Origin: Sisyra terminalis
Lineage: Eukaryota; Arthropoda; Insecta; Neuroptera; Sisyridae
DNA: 64,000 bases
Reading direction: 5' to 3'
Assembly (NCBI GenBank): GCA_958496175.1
Contig: OY292280.1
Span: 992,001 to 1,056,000, forward strand
Position numbers and translations under genes: made by a program. Below are positions 10,271-23,400 of this stretch, piece by piece. The notes under the pieces were generated by a model that saw only the letters and a program-made list of their open reading frames with translations, searched no databases and had not been told where the DNA came from. Within the stretch, counting starts at the first letter, position 1. Every line of letters begins with the position of its first letter.

Positions 10271-11765
10271 GGCTCAAATCACTTTTAAATCGGTTAAATC
10301 TGGCAACGTTGCATTTACTACTGTTTTCCAATTTAATACGCGAATAAATCGGACCCTAATAAAATTGTAGATATATATAAGAATTCAATTAACAAAAAAT
10401 CGTAAATTTTTTTAAGTACATAGTTGAAAATATAATGCTGCCAGATTTGACTGATTTAAAAGGTACATGAGCCTAGAAGTTTGTAAAACTTTCAATTCCT
10501 ACAATTTTAAAATTATAGTGGCTTATTTCCGTTTTAGGCCATTCAAATCTGGCAACGGTGCATTTTTTATTTCTTATTTTAAATTTAATTCGCGAATAAA
10601 TCGAGTCCTAATAAAATTAGACGACAAACGAGAAAAATATACGATATTAGAATTGAATTAAAATGTAACGTTGCCAGATTTGATCGACCAAAAAAGAATT
10701 GGAGCCATTGATAATAATTGTTTTCATTTACTTTTTAGAATTGATATAGTTGGCACAAATAAAATGGCTGATGTCACAGATCGGTCAAATTTGGTAACGT
10801 TGCATTTTCTACTTGATTTTTTAATCGAATTCGCAAATAATTCGTTCCATAATAAAAATTCAGCGATAAAAAAGCAAAATATACGATATCAGAATTGAAT
10901 TACCAAAAAAATCGTGAATTATATTAAAAACATAGTAGAAAATGCAACATTGTCAGATTTGATCGACTTAAATGCGACTTAAGCAATTGGTTCTAAATGT
11001 TTTGATTTATTTTTTTTCATATTGATATATTTGGTACAAATAAAAGGGCTCAAGTCCTTTTTAGGTCGATCAAATCTGGCAACGTTGCATTTTCTACTTT
11101 GTTTTTTAGTCTATTCGCGATTTTTTTGCTAATTCAATTCTAATATGGTAGGATTTTCTCTTTTGTGGCTAAATTTTTAAACTAAGTCGAATTAATTAAA
11201 AAATGTAACGTTGCCAGATATTTACCGACCTAAAAGGGACTTGAGTCAATAAAAGTACACCAATTATATATTGAAATACACCATTGAGCCAATAAAGGAT
11301 ATTATTTAGTCAGTCAGAAGCTGGCAACGTTGCATTTTCTGCTTTGTTTTTAATTTAATTCGAGAATCGGGCCCTTAAAAAAATTTAGACCAAAAATTTC
11401 AATATTAGAATTGAATTAATAGAAAAAAAAATGCGAACTTTATTAAATACATAGTAAAAAATACAACGTTGCCAAATATTAACCAATATAAAAGGTACCT
11501 AAACCAAATTTTGAGCTCAAATCCTTTTTAGAATAGTCAGATCTGGCAATGTTGTATTTTCGACTTTGTTTTTAAATTTAATTCGCGAATAAATCGGGCT
11601 CTAAAAAAATTTATTTATTATGTCATTTGCTGGTTAGTTATGCAATTTTTGGGATTGCAACCCTAAGGGGTTGCATTTTTTGTTAATTCATCACTAAAAT
11701 TTCTCTTTTGTCGCTATAATTTTGTTAGGCTCTGATTTATTCGCAAATTAAATTAAAAACTAAGC
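10271..11765. repeat. Cluster of six diverged palindromic MITE copies
   Basis: Successive copies lie at about 10271-10473, 10520-10706, 10765-10985, 11047-11246, 11298-11510 and 11514-11765. Each has the paired words TCTGGCAACGTTGCATTTT and AAAATGCAACGTTGCCAGA (with changes), and an outer GGCTCAAGTCcTTTTaGgTCG end or its inverse. They form a sister subfamily to the GGCTCA MITEs with CACACCCACAA next to the core. Their close spacing suggests repeated insertion near or into each other, or local duplication. Confidence 0.75.
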
Positions 11766-12419
11766 AGAAAAAAAAAATAATAAAAATAATACAAAAAAAT
11801 GGCATTAGGATGAATAATTGCATTGACCTAGGTTCAACTGTTTTTTTTTTGCTTAATTACTCTAATTGGTGATTAACAAATGCGCGCGCATTATGAATAA
11901 TTACGAGCAAATTTCAATAGTTATGATTGTTAATGTAAATATAACGTAACTTATAATTGTAATTAATGAGAAAATCGCGTAAAAATACATAAAAATTAAT
12001 TAACGGAAAAAATGAAATGTGGAACAGGCGAACGTTTTTTTTTTTTTAACAATGGCGATTTGAATAAAACATTATAGTGTTAGAGATGTGCACACTTAAA
12101 AATTGACATAACTAATCGAATATGTAAATATATATATAAAATATGAGATTTGCTCGGTGTATTTTGTAGGTTAAAATGAAAAAAAAAAAAAACAAATGAA
12201 ATATTTATGGAGGCATGCGGTCATGATGCGTTTATGTTGTCTTCATTAATCACTCAATCGTAGTTTCTCTATTAATTAGTTCAAGTAGATATTTAATTAA
12301 GTTGCATTAATTTCAAAATATGACAATTTTTAAGAACATTTGAAAAAAAAAACCGTTAAAAATTTGATCGATGTGGAATTAGATCGATGTGGAATAAGAT
12401 CGGTGGTACAACAATGGTA
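11766..12419. other. AT-rich intron sequence, nothing identified
   Basis: Many A/T homopolymer runs; no ORF, RNA gene or bounded repeat seen. Confidence 0.4.
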
Positions 12420-13180
12420 CTAATTGGGGCTGGGGAACAATTAGTGATGGGAAATTGGAAACAATTGGATGTACCGAAAGTTGGCAGGATGTAGTTGAGG
12501 GGGCGGGTTGGTGTTTCGAAGACGGAAGGGAATTAGTAGAAAGTCGCTTTTATTTATAGCAGCAATAACGATGTTAATTCGAGCGCATATGATTAGGTTG
12601 TTGAGCTATGTGAGGATCGAATTCAGGTCATTGCCGCGGTCTCAAAAATCTTTCTCTCAAGGCTTCGGAATATCCGCTTGAGAGGAAATTGGAAACGTGT
12701 GGCGTTTTTAGTAAGTAAGCCGATGCGTGGAGAATTTGTGAGGAAAGTATGGGCGATTGACGATGGATTTAGAAAGTTTTCGCCTCGAATAGATACACTA
12801 GCGACTACCGGCTCGACGCCAGCGCCACCATCTCTGCCACAAGTCATGTAACATCTGCGTTATGTAAAATTGTGTCACATTCGCACCGAATGCGCCACAC
12901 CATTGTTGCAAAGAGAAAATCTATCATTCATCCGATTGGCATGTGTGTACCTTTTCCGAAATGGGATCACACAACACATTTCAGTAGGTTAGTGGCACAA
13001 TGATCTCTCTTCACACCTAACAACACCGTAAGTACCACATGTGACCACTAAAACGCAACCAACCAACCAACCAACGCATACCTCCTTCCCCACCCCCTAC
13101 ACGCCATCTCTTTCTATTAGCACCTGCTATGGTCAAGCACAAGTGGCTGTTGCTTTACTTAATCTGCCACTAGTCTCTAA
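12420..13180. other. GC-richer, non-repetitive block inside intron 1 (possible regulatory block)
   Basis: Composition is clearly less AT-rich than the flanks, and no copy is visible elsewhere in the window. It includes a short CCAA tandem tract near 13060-13075 and a CT/AC-rich run after it. A 74-codon minus-strand frame (12847-12623) spans part of it but has no recognisable motif. An enhancer or an unrecognised untranslated exon of the ZP gene are both possible; neither is shown. Confidence 0.3.
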
Positions 13181-13690
13181 GTAGTAGTAGTAGGAAACAG
13201 CCCAGAGGAAGTTTTATTATATATACCTATATGTATATAGAAAATCGTTTCCAACTAGGCCATATCGACTTAATTATTAATTCGAAATTATAATACTATA
13301 ATTCCACAAATTACTCATTTAAAACAACCGACTGTCTAAGTAGGTAGATATGAAATCGGAAAAAAAACAACTTCCTATCGCATAGTAATCGCGGTTAACA
13401 TTTTCCATGGGCTCGATGTTTCAAAAGGCCCTAGGGATTTTAGGGTGTGTTGCTCCTAATAGGAACACATTTGAACCAACTTTGCGCATCTAACCGCCAT
13501 TTATAAACAAATAATTTCTTCTTTTTTTTTAAATTTGCTTCAATTATAATCAATAATTTCATAATAATTTTCAATACTTTCTTCTCAAAATAAATTCTTG
13601 TTTTTTTTTTTTTTTAATTTTGCTTCAATTATAATAGACCATCGGTAATTTCGTTCATTTTCAATACCTAGTCCCTACTGAAGTATAAAA

Positions 13691-14449
13691 GGGTATCAAC
13701 TTGGATCAGGAACGTCGAAATTTGAGAACTGTTTCGAATGGTTTCGTAATTATTCCTGTTCACTGGAATGCAATTTGTACGTAAATTTTGACATATGCCA
13801 GAAATGAATAAGCGACGTTTATTTTCAAATATGTATTATCAAATATATATAACAGAACATAAAAATTAAACAGTTCAATAATGCGACAATAAATATTACC
13901 TAAGTATATTTTTCATTTCGCAAATGTTTTGGAGTTTCCTTTCATTAATAATAATACATCACAATTTTTCACAAGTGGTTTTCCCGTAAAAAAGTAAATT
14001 TTATTTAGAAAATTTGCTTCAAGTCCATTTTAATACACCCACAATCTGGCAACGTTGCATTTTCGACTTTGTTTTTAATTAAATTTGCGATTAAATCGGT
14101 TCATAATAAGAATTAAATAATAATAATAATAAGATTTAGCCACAAAAGAGAGAATCATACCATATTAGAATTAAATTATCAAAAAAATCGCGAATTAAAT
14201 AAAAAACAAAATCGAAAATGCAATGTTGCCGGATTGTGGGTGTGCTAAAATGGACTTGAGCCGAAAATTTAATTTTACATATTACAATATAAATACATAT
14301 TTGAAAATAACCGTCACTTCTTCATTTCTGGCATATGTCAAAGTTTACGTACAAATTGCAACAATACGTACAGGAATAATATTGAAACCATTCGAAATAG
14401 TTCTCTTCAGTTCTGAAAATTTCGACATTTCTGATCCAAGCTTATACCC
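13691..14449. mobile_element. Second full copy of the ~740-bp foldback element
   Basis: It begins GGGTATCAACTTGGATCAGG and ends CTGATCCAAGCTTATACCC, with the same internal order as the copy at 351-1089, including the nested MITE (about 14016-14262) between duplicated gaaaattt words. It sits inside the 188-bp tandem array, so it is younger than at least part of that array. Confidence 0.8.
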
Positions 14450-14910
14450 TTTTTTTAGTTTTGCTTAAATTATAATAGACCATCGGCAATTTCGTTTATT
14501 TTCACTACTGAGTCCCTATTGAAGTATAAAAGCTCCAGGGAAGCAACTTAAAACTTCTGGATACTCACCGTTAGAGTACATTTTTTGAATCATTGACCAA
14601 AATTTGAACCAACTTTGCGCATCTAACCGCCATTTTTAAACAAACAATTTCTTCTTCTTCTTTTTAATTTTACTTCAATAAACTATCGATAATTTCATTC
14701 ATTTTCAATACTTACGGTGACAATTCATACTGTTTTTTTAAATATAAATGTCCGGTTTTTTATTTATTTATTTGACGGTTTTTCAATGAAATTTTCACTG
14801 TATCTAAACTGAAATATAGTAGCGACAGGAAAGCAACTTGAAATTTCTGGGTCTTCAGCCTTAGGGTACCCTTTTTGATCCATAGACTAAAATTTGAACC
14901 AGCTTTGCGC

Positions 14911-15063
14911 CAAGGTTTATAAACTACACAGGTGGTCTCATGCGCCACGTGATGTATCCAGAAGAAATTCGTATATATCTTCAGACTGATTCAAATTTCA
15001 AAATTCTTCGTATGACGTCACATTTTTTTCTAATGGGGCAACCTGTGTAATTTATAAACCTTG
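14911..15063. mobile_element. 153-bp MITE with 9-bp target-site duplication, second copy
   Basis: CAAGGTTTATAAACTACACA at one end and its inverse, ending TTATAAACCTTG, at the other. The direct duplication gctttgcgc lies at 14902-14910 and 15064-15072. The pre-insertion sequence is known because it is the CTTTGCGCATCT word of the surrounding tandem repeat, making this an unusually clean insertion. Confidence 0.93.
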
Positions 15064-15650
15064 GCTTTGCGCATCTATCCGCCATTTTAAACAAATAACT
15101 TCTCTTGTTTTTAAAGCTTGCTTCAATTCTAATAGACAATTGATAATATCATTCATATACTGAAATATATTTGCTAAAGGGAAGCGACTAGATACTTCTG
15201 GAACTTCAGTCCTAGGATACCCTTTTTTAATTATAGACTAAAATTTGAACTAACTTTGCGCATTTAACTGCCATTTTTAAACTAGAAATAACTTCTTTTT
15301 TTTTTTAAATTTGCTTTAATAGACTAGCGATAAATTTATTCAGTCTATATTGAAATATAGTAATTACAGGGAAGCAAATAGAAGGTTCTGGGCTTCCAGC
15401 CCTAAGGTACCCTTTTTGACCCATAGACCAACGTTTGAACCAGCTTTGCGGATCTTATCGCCATTTTTAAACAACAAATAACTTCTTCTTTTTTTTAATT
15501 TATCTTAAATTCTAATAGACTATTGATAATGTCATTAGTTTTCAATACTTAGTCTATACTGAAATATAGTTGCTACAGGGACCCAAATAGAAGCTTAGGG
15601 ACCTCCAGCCCTAAGGTAGTCTTTTTAGTTCCTTTATATATTGGCGAGAT

Positions 15651-17870
15651 TTCGCAACAAAGGGAACCAATTTTCAACAAAGGAAATATTATCAGGTCAG
15701 GGGAAAAGTCAGGGAATTTGATTAATATTTTGCACGCTTCGAACCCAACACCGACTAGTTTTGGAGTGGTCAACTTGACCACTCGGTCACCAATAGGCCC
15801 ATAGATATTTACTTGCATATAAATTTGTATTTTATCCACAATTAAATTGTAAAGTCTCCAAGAAATTCAATCATATCTACACTAAATGAACCTCAAAATC
15901 ATACCTCAATTCATTTAAATCCACATGACATTATGATCATAGTAGGCTACTAATTAAGTCTTTTCAACTTCAAGCGGCTCAAAAACCGCGATTGGACAAC
16001 CCTGGTTTATGTTTTAATAACTTAATGCAGTATTAATGATATGAAAAGTTTAATAAAACAAATGCAAAATTTTCTATTTATTTAAGGGTTATCACTTCCA
16101 TAAATTTAATTGGATATTTACTATTTACCGACTATAGTCGGGGCAGACTATAGTCTAAAGGTCCTCTGCCTTCCTGTAGTCAATAACTCTCGAAAATTAT
16201 AACAATTTCGATTTAAATTTAAAACAGTATAGACTAAAACTAGAAATTTACGATTTAGATATTTTTGTAGGCCAATTCTTGTTCTTTAAAATTGTTTTTT
16301 CTGGTTTTATCAGATCAATACAAATTTTTATAAATAGACAACGCGAAATCTCGTGAATTCTTTCGTTAATCTACAAAAATATTTTTGTAGGAGTTTCAAC
16401 CCTCTACAAAAATGGTCACTTCTTATTTCTTGATACCACCATTACTTACTATATTATATCATAGAAGACAAGTATATATTATAGTATCCTATACTGTTTT
16501 TTACACTAATTATATGAAACATTACAAAAAACAGTAAAATTCATTTGTTTTCTATTTATTTTCTTGGTATATAAAAAAGTAAGAAAAGACTTAAGTGATA
16601 TCAATGAATCTTTATATTTAAATACTACTTACTGTTGTCTATAAAATGTGACATATATTCCCTATATAAAATTGAAGGATGAAAACCAATAGAGTTTACA
16701 TAATCGTGTTGAGTATCATTAGATAAACCTTATTAAATTTCCTATTTAAATTCACATTTTTCGGAATTTATTCTTCTCAACGTGTGGTAATGATATATTT
16801 GGGAAATTGACAATTTTTTTCTAGGAAAATTGCAATGAGTCTCGTTTTCTCCCATACTAGATTTACACCTAAGTCTGTAAAGTCCAAGCCTAAAGTGGCA
16901 AAGTTTAAGGATATCAGAATTTTTGAAGCGAAGAATCTAAAAACAATCTAGTTTACATAATCCTGTAGAGTATTATTGGATAGGTTTCATCAAATTCCCT
17001 ATTTAAATAAAATTTTCGTCGCTATTTACTATAATTTTACAGGTCTTTGAAAATCAAAAAAATTGATCAATAGTTAGACGTAGCTATGTATTTGGGATTA
17101 TGACAATTTTTTCGTAGGAAAATTACCCTGGCTTGGATGTTTAAAAAAAACAAAAATCTAAGCAAATTTGGGGCACTCAAATAAAGTCTCGAGTATTTTC
17201 TGGTCTATGACTTTTTGGAATACTTATTAATATCTTTCATGTAAATCATTTTTTCCCTTTCGCTTCCCACGTAACTTTAAAACGCCATCTTTTTTATAAT
17301 TTAGAACTTTTATTTGGATTCCATTGAAAAATTAAACATTTACATTTTTGTGCAGTATGTAACTGGAGTAGTTCTTGAATAAAACCATCGCCTCTTACTT
17401 ACTTTCAAAATTAGGCCAATTTTATAAATTTTATATTTTTTAGAATTAATATCACTACATTTTCTTGCCCCCCCCCCCCCCCCCCCAACTAAAATCTTGG
17501 TTACGATCCTGCAATATACTATTAAAGTTTTGAAACTTTATAAAGGACCAAACCAATGTGTAAACTTTCCATTTTCATCGGTCGTTATATATTTTTCCAA
17601 TAAATAAATTAATGATACAAGCATATTTTTGTACAGAACTGAGTGTTCTACAAAAAAGGTTTTTTGTTTAATTGAATCTTATCTAAGTTATTTAAGCTTA
17701 AACTTAAAATTGAAACAATTATAAACGAAACAACCCCATAATCCCTCTCAACGCCTCCTTTTCACCTGTAAAAGTGGCTCCTTTATGAAGTTCTAGTAGT
17801 CATTGATAGGGGAATATCACTCATTTTTGGGTGCTTTTAAAAAAAAAATAATATATTCTTTTTTTTACAG
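15651..17870. other. Distal part of intron 1, AT-rich, with a poly-C tract
   Basis: No coding exon seen. A run of 20 C lies at 17467-17486, and a short inverted word (GACTATAGTC, twice) near 16130-16155. A fragment at 15745-15800 belongs to the same dispersed family as 6160-6240. Confidence 0.4.
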
Positions 17871-17878
17871 AAGCAATC

Positions 17879-20119
17879 ATGAGAGAGGTGCATACATTTA
17901 CGGTGACAGTAATCCTTTTTGCATCTGGATTATTACAGGTAAAAGATGTTTAAATTATAAGTTACGTTTTCTTAAGGACAAAACAGAACATGTATTATGT
18001 ACGATGTTCACTTGTATTTTTCTGGTGAACACAGTGTTTACATTGGGCTCGATCCTCATATCAAGCAAATTTTCGACATTTCTTGATATAAAGATTATAA
18101 AGCTTAGTAGTAATAAAGTATAAAAAAGTAATACCTTAGTAGTTATAGAGCGACGGTATATTATTTAAAATTCGCGGAGGTTCTTCATAGGCTTCCTTTG
18201 AGTTATATTAATGATGTTCTGTTTGGTCCGATTATAAGGAGAAACAAATGAATGATTGTCGTTTGTTTTTGTAGAATGTCCAATGTGATGCACCGTTAGT
18301 GGATTCTGCGTCGCTGCCATTGGAACATCGAGGATTATATGGACCTCCATTGGCAGGAGCACCTAGCAACCATTTGCAATTGCCAGCCTCGTTATTGCAC
18401 GGTGGAGGCGGCGGCGGAGGAGGTGGCGGTGGTCTAGGTCTAGGAGCCGACGACCCCTGGCCTTTAGCAACCCCTGATATGCCTCAAATCAAGCACCTGC
18501 AGGTGCAATGTGAAAAGACGCACATGCGCGTCAATATCGAATTCGATCGGCCATTTTACGGAATGATATTCTCGAAAGGTTTCTACAGTGATCCCCATTG
18601 TGTGCACTTAAAACCGGGAACTGGACACCTAAGTGCCACATTCGAAATATTCTTGAACAGTTGTGGAATGTCATCGTCAGCTAATCACAATGCTGCTGGA
18701 TTTGGAAGTCCTACGCCTAGCGGTAGTTATGTGGAGAATACTATTATAATTCAATATGATCCTTACGTTCAGGAGGTGTGGGATCAGGCCAGAAAATTAC
18801 GGTGTACTTGGTATGATTTCTACGAAAAAGCTGTGACCTTCCGACCATTCCAGGTGGATATGCTTCATGCCGTAACCGCCAACTTTTTGGGTGATAATTT
18901 GCAGTGTTGGATGCAAATTCAAGTTGGTAAAGGACCTTGGGCTTCCGAGGTATCTGGAATTGTTAAAATTGGACAAACTATGACTATGGTTTTGGCTATT
19001 AAAGACGATGAAAATAAATTTGATATGCTCGTAAGAAATTGTGTGGCTCATGATGGAAAACGGGCGCCTATTCAACTAGTCGATCAATACGGATGTGTGG
19101 TCCGTCCAAAAATAATGAGTAAATTCCAGAAAATTAAGAACTTTGGACCATCCGCTTCGGTTGTCTCCTTCGCCTATTTCCAAGCGTTCAAATTCCCTGA
19201 TTCGATGAACGTGCACTTCCAATGCGTGATTCAAGTGTGTCGTTACAATTGCCCAGAACCAAAATGTGGAGGACATGGATTTGGAATCGCTGGGGAATAT
19301 GGTCCACCACCACCAGTAGGAAATGGGTTAGGAAATGGTGAATATGGAGCTCCAGTTCATGGAGGAGGTGAATATGGACCTCCATCGGTTGGGGAATATA
19401 ATTTCCCACAAGCCTTCCCTGATCCTCGCCATCCATCTGGTCCAACTGGAGCCTATTCTGAACCTAATCCCGATATAGTTCCTGCTCCTCAAGCTCAAAT
19501 TTCCTCGTCCAACTCTCCAAATCAGTCATCGTCCACTAACCAAATCAATAATAGTCCTCCAAGTACCAACAATGAAATCCATTTACCTCCACCACCACCT
19601 CCTGGACACCACACCAAATACAATACTGTGCAAAGGAAGAGTGGTATAGTGGATGATTTGGAAGGCGGTAATTTAGCTACGTTGGGTGGTAGACCTCGGT
19701 CTGTTGAGAATTTATCTGCAGAACTCCAAGGAGCACGTCGACGTCGCCATACTGAAACCATGACAGTGACTTTAGGAAGAATTTACAAACGGGATGCCCA
19801 GGAAATGACTGATGTTAATACAAGTCGAACGATCCAGGTGGTTGCTCCAGGAGATGTTAACTTTGCCCTTAATGCTGCTACCAATAACGAAACTGTGGTG
19901 ATCCAATCGGCGTCTAGTGGCGACTCCGAAACCATATGTATGTCGCTGCCCAGTTTCGTAGCTGGCCTTGTCATGCTACTGCTGGTACTGATCGTCGCTA
20001 GTTTGGTCGCTGCGTTTTTGTTTGTGCGCGTGCGCGCTATCGATCGCAAAGATGCCACAACGACATTTGTCAACGCCCGAGCCTATGATAACGCCGAATT
20101 TGTCAAAGTCGCCAACTGA
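17879..20119 (+). CDS. dyl: ZP-domain apical extracellular-matrix protein, dusky-like
   Basis: Two coding exons, 17879-17938 and 18275-20119, joined in phase (CAG|GT...TAG), give about 634 residues. Exon 1 encodes the start and most of a signal peptide (MREVHTF..ILFASGLLQ), confirming that the ATG at 17879 is the start. After a poly-Gly stretch (about 63-73), a zona pellucida domain spans about residues 96-352, with cysteines at about 99, 129, 150, 197, 231, 276, 294, 337, 342, 346 and 351. A Pro/Gly/Ser-rich linker follows, then a furin-type RRRR site (about 508), a transmembrane helix (about 580-606) and a short tail. In flies the dusky/miniature/dusky-like group organises apical matrix during wing and bristle cuticle formation. 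I favour dusky-like; dusky or miniature orthology cannot be excluded. Confidence 0.82.
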
Positions 20120-20400
20120 TCATTTTTCCATCCAGTCAATATTTGTGTGCTTTATGTGTGGACCCTTTTTTTTTACAACTGATCAAAGTGTTCAAACACG
20201 TCAACTGCATACTTTAATTATGTTCAGTTCCAAAGATTTACCTGCAATTAACATTCGCTTCTCATTTTTCTATGAAATGCACAAATAAGTACCATCCTCC
20301 CCACGAACCATTCATAAACCACCAAATTTCTAAATCCACTCTTTCGTAGCAAATATTGAAACTATATTAATCGATACTGAGTTCCAAATTTAGTGTACCT

Positions 20401-20406
20401 AATAAA
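20401..20406 (+). terminator. Poly(A) signal candidate of the ZP gene
   Basis: AATAAA about 280 bp after the stop codon. The intervening sequence has no further ORF, consistent with a short 3' UTR; a longer UTR is possible. Confidence 0.45.
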
Positions 20407-20409
20407 TAC

Positions 20410-23400
20410 CCCCACCCTCCTTTCCTCAAATCCTTATACATCTTACACAATTTATGAATGGCCCCTTATCTACTTAAGTCTTCTGGCGACTGATTATTTT
20501 CTTTGTTCTAAGTTACTTTTTCGCTTAACATAATTGCAGTTATTCTGATCCGTTTGCAGAATTTACTATTTATTATTTATTATTATTTATTATATTTATT
20601 AGATATTATTTTAATTTTTTTTTTATTTTTTAATTGTTACTCTAATAGTAATGTTATGAGTAGGTAAACGTATTGAAATTATGCAACATCGAAAATAATT
20701 TCACCAATACCTAATACTTTCATATTGTCAACTTGTCGGTACATTTACGAGTTTCATTTGTTTTTACACCTGCGACAAAAATTATTGTTTTGCGCACGCC
20801 TATGCGCTGACCGTTGTTTTCACCGGTTCCATTGCGCATGATTTTCAAGTTCAATGCTTGTGGCTGATACACTTGTTTCACAAAAAAAAAATTAATAAAC
20901 TCACTATTTAAAGGGTCACACATAAGGCAGGCGTAGCCTGCGAAATATTCTATATCTAATTTGGGTATTAAAGACCAAAAATATGCAACCATTCACCAAA
21001 TTGCTCAATTTAATATCTTAAAATTGATTGAAGATTTAGTATTTTCCATAAATAAGTGACCAATTGAACCAAAAAAAAAACGGAAAAAAATAACCAAATT
21101 ACAAAGAGGGATACTTTGATTAACGATGAGTGATGATAGAAATCTTGATTTAAAATACTGTGGTCCACCTGAATAGTTTGATCTCTGTATAAAGTGACTA
21201 ATTTTTAATAAAATTTGATGAAATAAAATATTATTTTTGAGATGTTTACCATAAATGAGTGGTCAACTTATACAGGTGTTCCGTGATTTAAACTTTCAGT
21301 ACGATTGGTTTATATTTTTAATTTTAAAAAAGTAGAAAACTTTTTTGTGGTACCGTTTTGGTTTTGATCAGGTAGCCATTATGGTTTGGGAAAAGATTCA
21401 GGAAAAACCATCATTGTGGTACCTATGGAAGTAGCGTATTAGATAATATGGCGTTCATCAAAAAAGAGTTACAGTAGTCAATTAAAACTTTTTTCTTTGT
21501 AAATTTTTACCATTTGATATCTCCTCGTTAACCAAGGTATCACATTCCACATTCACACACTTGGTGACCCCGCGATTTTGAAAATGTTTACCAATTGACA
21601 ATATTGAAGTATTAAGTGAAATTTTTAGAAGAAAAAAAATTATGGAGAATTTCAAACATTTAGCACGAAAATAAATGATTAGTTGGATTTAATCAAAATC
21701 CGATTACTGATCTCAACTTGGCCAATGTTACGCGAATGATTTGGAAATCGGCAATCGGTCAAGGATTTGCCGAAGACGATTTGGATCAATGCTCAGAGAA
21801 AAATTGTTCAAGACCGTTGAATCGCTTGTTTTGAATAAATGAACGTTGAAGTACATTGAGCAATTCAACGGTATATTTAGTAACTAACTTCCAATCTACG
21901 AAATTCAACGTTAAGCAATTCAACGTAATTGAATCGTTTGTTCTTTCTGGGTGCAAAAATGCTTTGAATTACTTACGTTTGATTGACATGACTAATTAAT
22001 TGTACTAATTATTATATCAGACGCTAATTAACACAAAAATCAGTATTGTTGGCAATTAATAAAAGAACATTTAGTTTGGAACCGATTAGAGCCAATTAAG
22101 CATTTCGTGGCTAGTCAAACGGATTGTAAATATGATTTATGTAATATTCAGGGATTTTTTTTTTGCTTTTCATAATTAATTACTTACTAATTAGTTGATA
22201 GATCTGTAATTGATTATATAAAAACAATAAACATTTAATTGGTATCAAAAGAGCTTTAAAAATGTCAGATACGTTCGAATATAATCTATTGTGTATGTCT
22301 GATTTGTAAATTATTTAATTTTCTCAATAGAATTATTTCAAGTAATAATAAATTATATCAATAAGATCAGTAGTATTTGGCTAAATATTAAAAAAACAAT
22401 GTATGTACATGTCCAAAAATGAAAATCTATATATTTTGTATTAAATAAAGTTTTTACTTTTCATAAATTACAAAATGTTTTCCAGTAACTTAAAACCAAA
22501 AGTTGAGATGGATCGGAGGCGTTGGAATTTCAGTGCAAAACAGAACATATCCATGTTGAAAAAAGGCATTTATAAATTAAATATTTTTAAATGCCTTTAA
22601 TATCGGAGTTGGTCCCATTACATTAGCTTTGGCATCCCTGTTTAAAAAAATGTATTTAGAAGCATTTTGAAATCATTACATGCATTATGCAGACATGCTA
22701 CGAAACGCTACGCGTCAGTAGCATATTTTTTACCATTAACTTCTATACGTTTCCAAATATTCTCTTCTATTTCATAGCGTATATTTAAGTCATTGTTATT
22801 TCACTACATCTTCAAAAATAGAACTTTATGAATGTATTTATAAACAATTAAATTAAAATTCTACTAATTTCAAAACAACTAATAATTGTACTAGGTAGAA
22901 ATATCGTGCAATTACTTAAAAAGTGATACGCAACAATTTTACACCAATGTATGCATAGTTGCCTATCCAAGGTCAATCTTTAAAATCCCATTAGATAATA
23001 TTATAACTTCCCATATACCAAAATTATAAAATAGTAGGTAAGATTAAGATTGGATGACTCAAACATCCATTGAAATTGGATTAGTTCTTCATATTTGCAA
23101 ATGAAGCAGTGAATTCGTATATGGATTTCAAAATGGTAAGTAATGTCTTAAGTTGAGTTAATTAGTTATCTTTAAATTGGGTTAGTACTATGGCCACTTT
23201 GAATTCTATATACAGATACTGCTTCATTTGTAAATGTGAAGAGTTAATCCAATTTCAATGAATAGCGATTGGGCTTTGAGTAGGCAACCATGTATACATT
23301 GATGTAAGATTGTTGCAAATCGCTTATTAAATCATTGCACGATATTACTAATGTTATTAATATTATTGGATACTTCAGATATAGATTACTGGTATAGAGG

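Larger units (their letters stand above)
13450..15650. repeat. ~188-bp tandem repeat array broken by nested insertions
   Basis: The word GAACCAaCTTTGCGCATCTAA followed by CGCCATTT recurs at about 13470, 14605, 14896 (split), 15246 and 15434. The last units are spaced 188 bp, and 14896-15246 is also about 188 bp once the 162-bp MITE plus duplication is removed. Each unit also contains a T-rich run, CTAATAGAC, TTTTCAATAC, a CTGAAATATAG-like word and AGGGAAGCAA. The array has absorbed a 760-bp foldback element (13691-14449) and a MITE (14911-15063). Confidence 0.75.

Noticed and set aside
10271..11765. CRISPR-like array of regularly spaced similar words
   Set aside because: The recurring TGGCAACGTTGCA words are paired inverted ends of MITE copies about 200 bp long in a eukaryotic genome; spacing and orientation do not fit a CRISPR array.
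12623..12847. 74-codon minus-strand ORF in intron 1 of the ZP gene
   Set aside because: No motif or signal sequence and no splice or poly(A) support; kept only as part of an unassigned GC-rich block.
17467..17486. Run of 20 cytosines
   Set aside because: A simple homopolymer in an intron; a G-quadruplex on the opposite strand is conceivable, but nothing else supports a function.
21790..21955. Possible short foldback with CTCAGAGAAAAA / TTTCTGGGTG ends
   Set aside because: The end match is weak, no duplication is visible and there is no second copy in the window.
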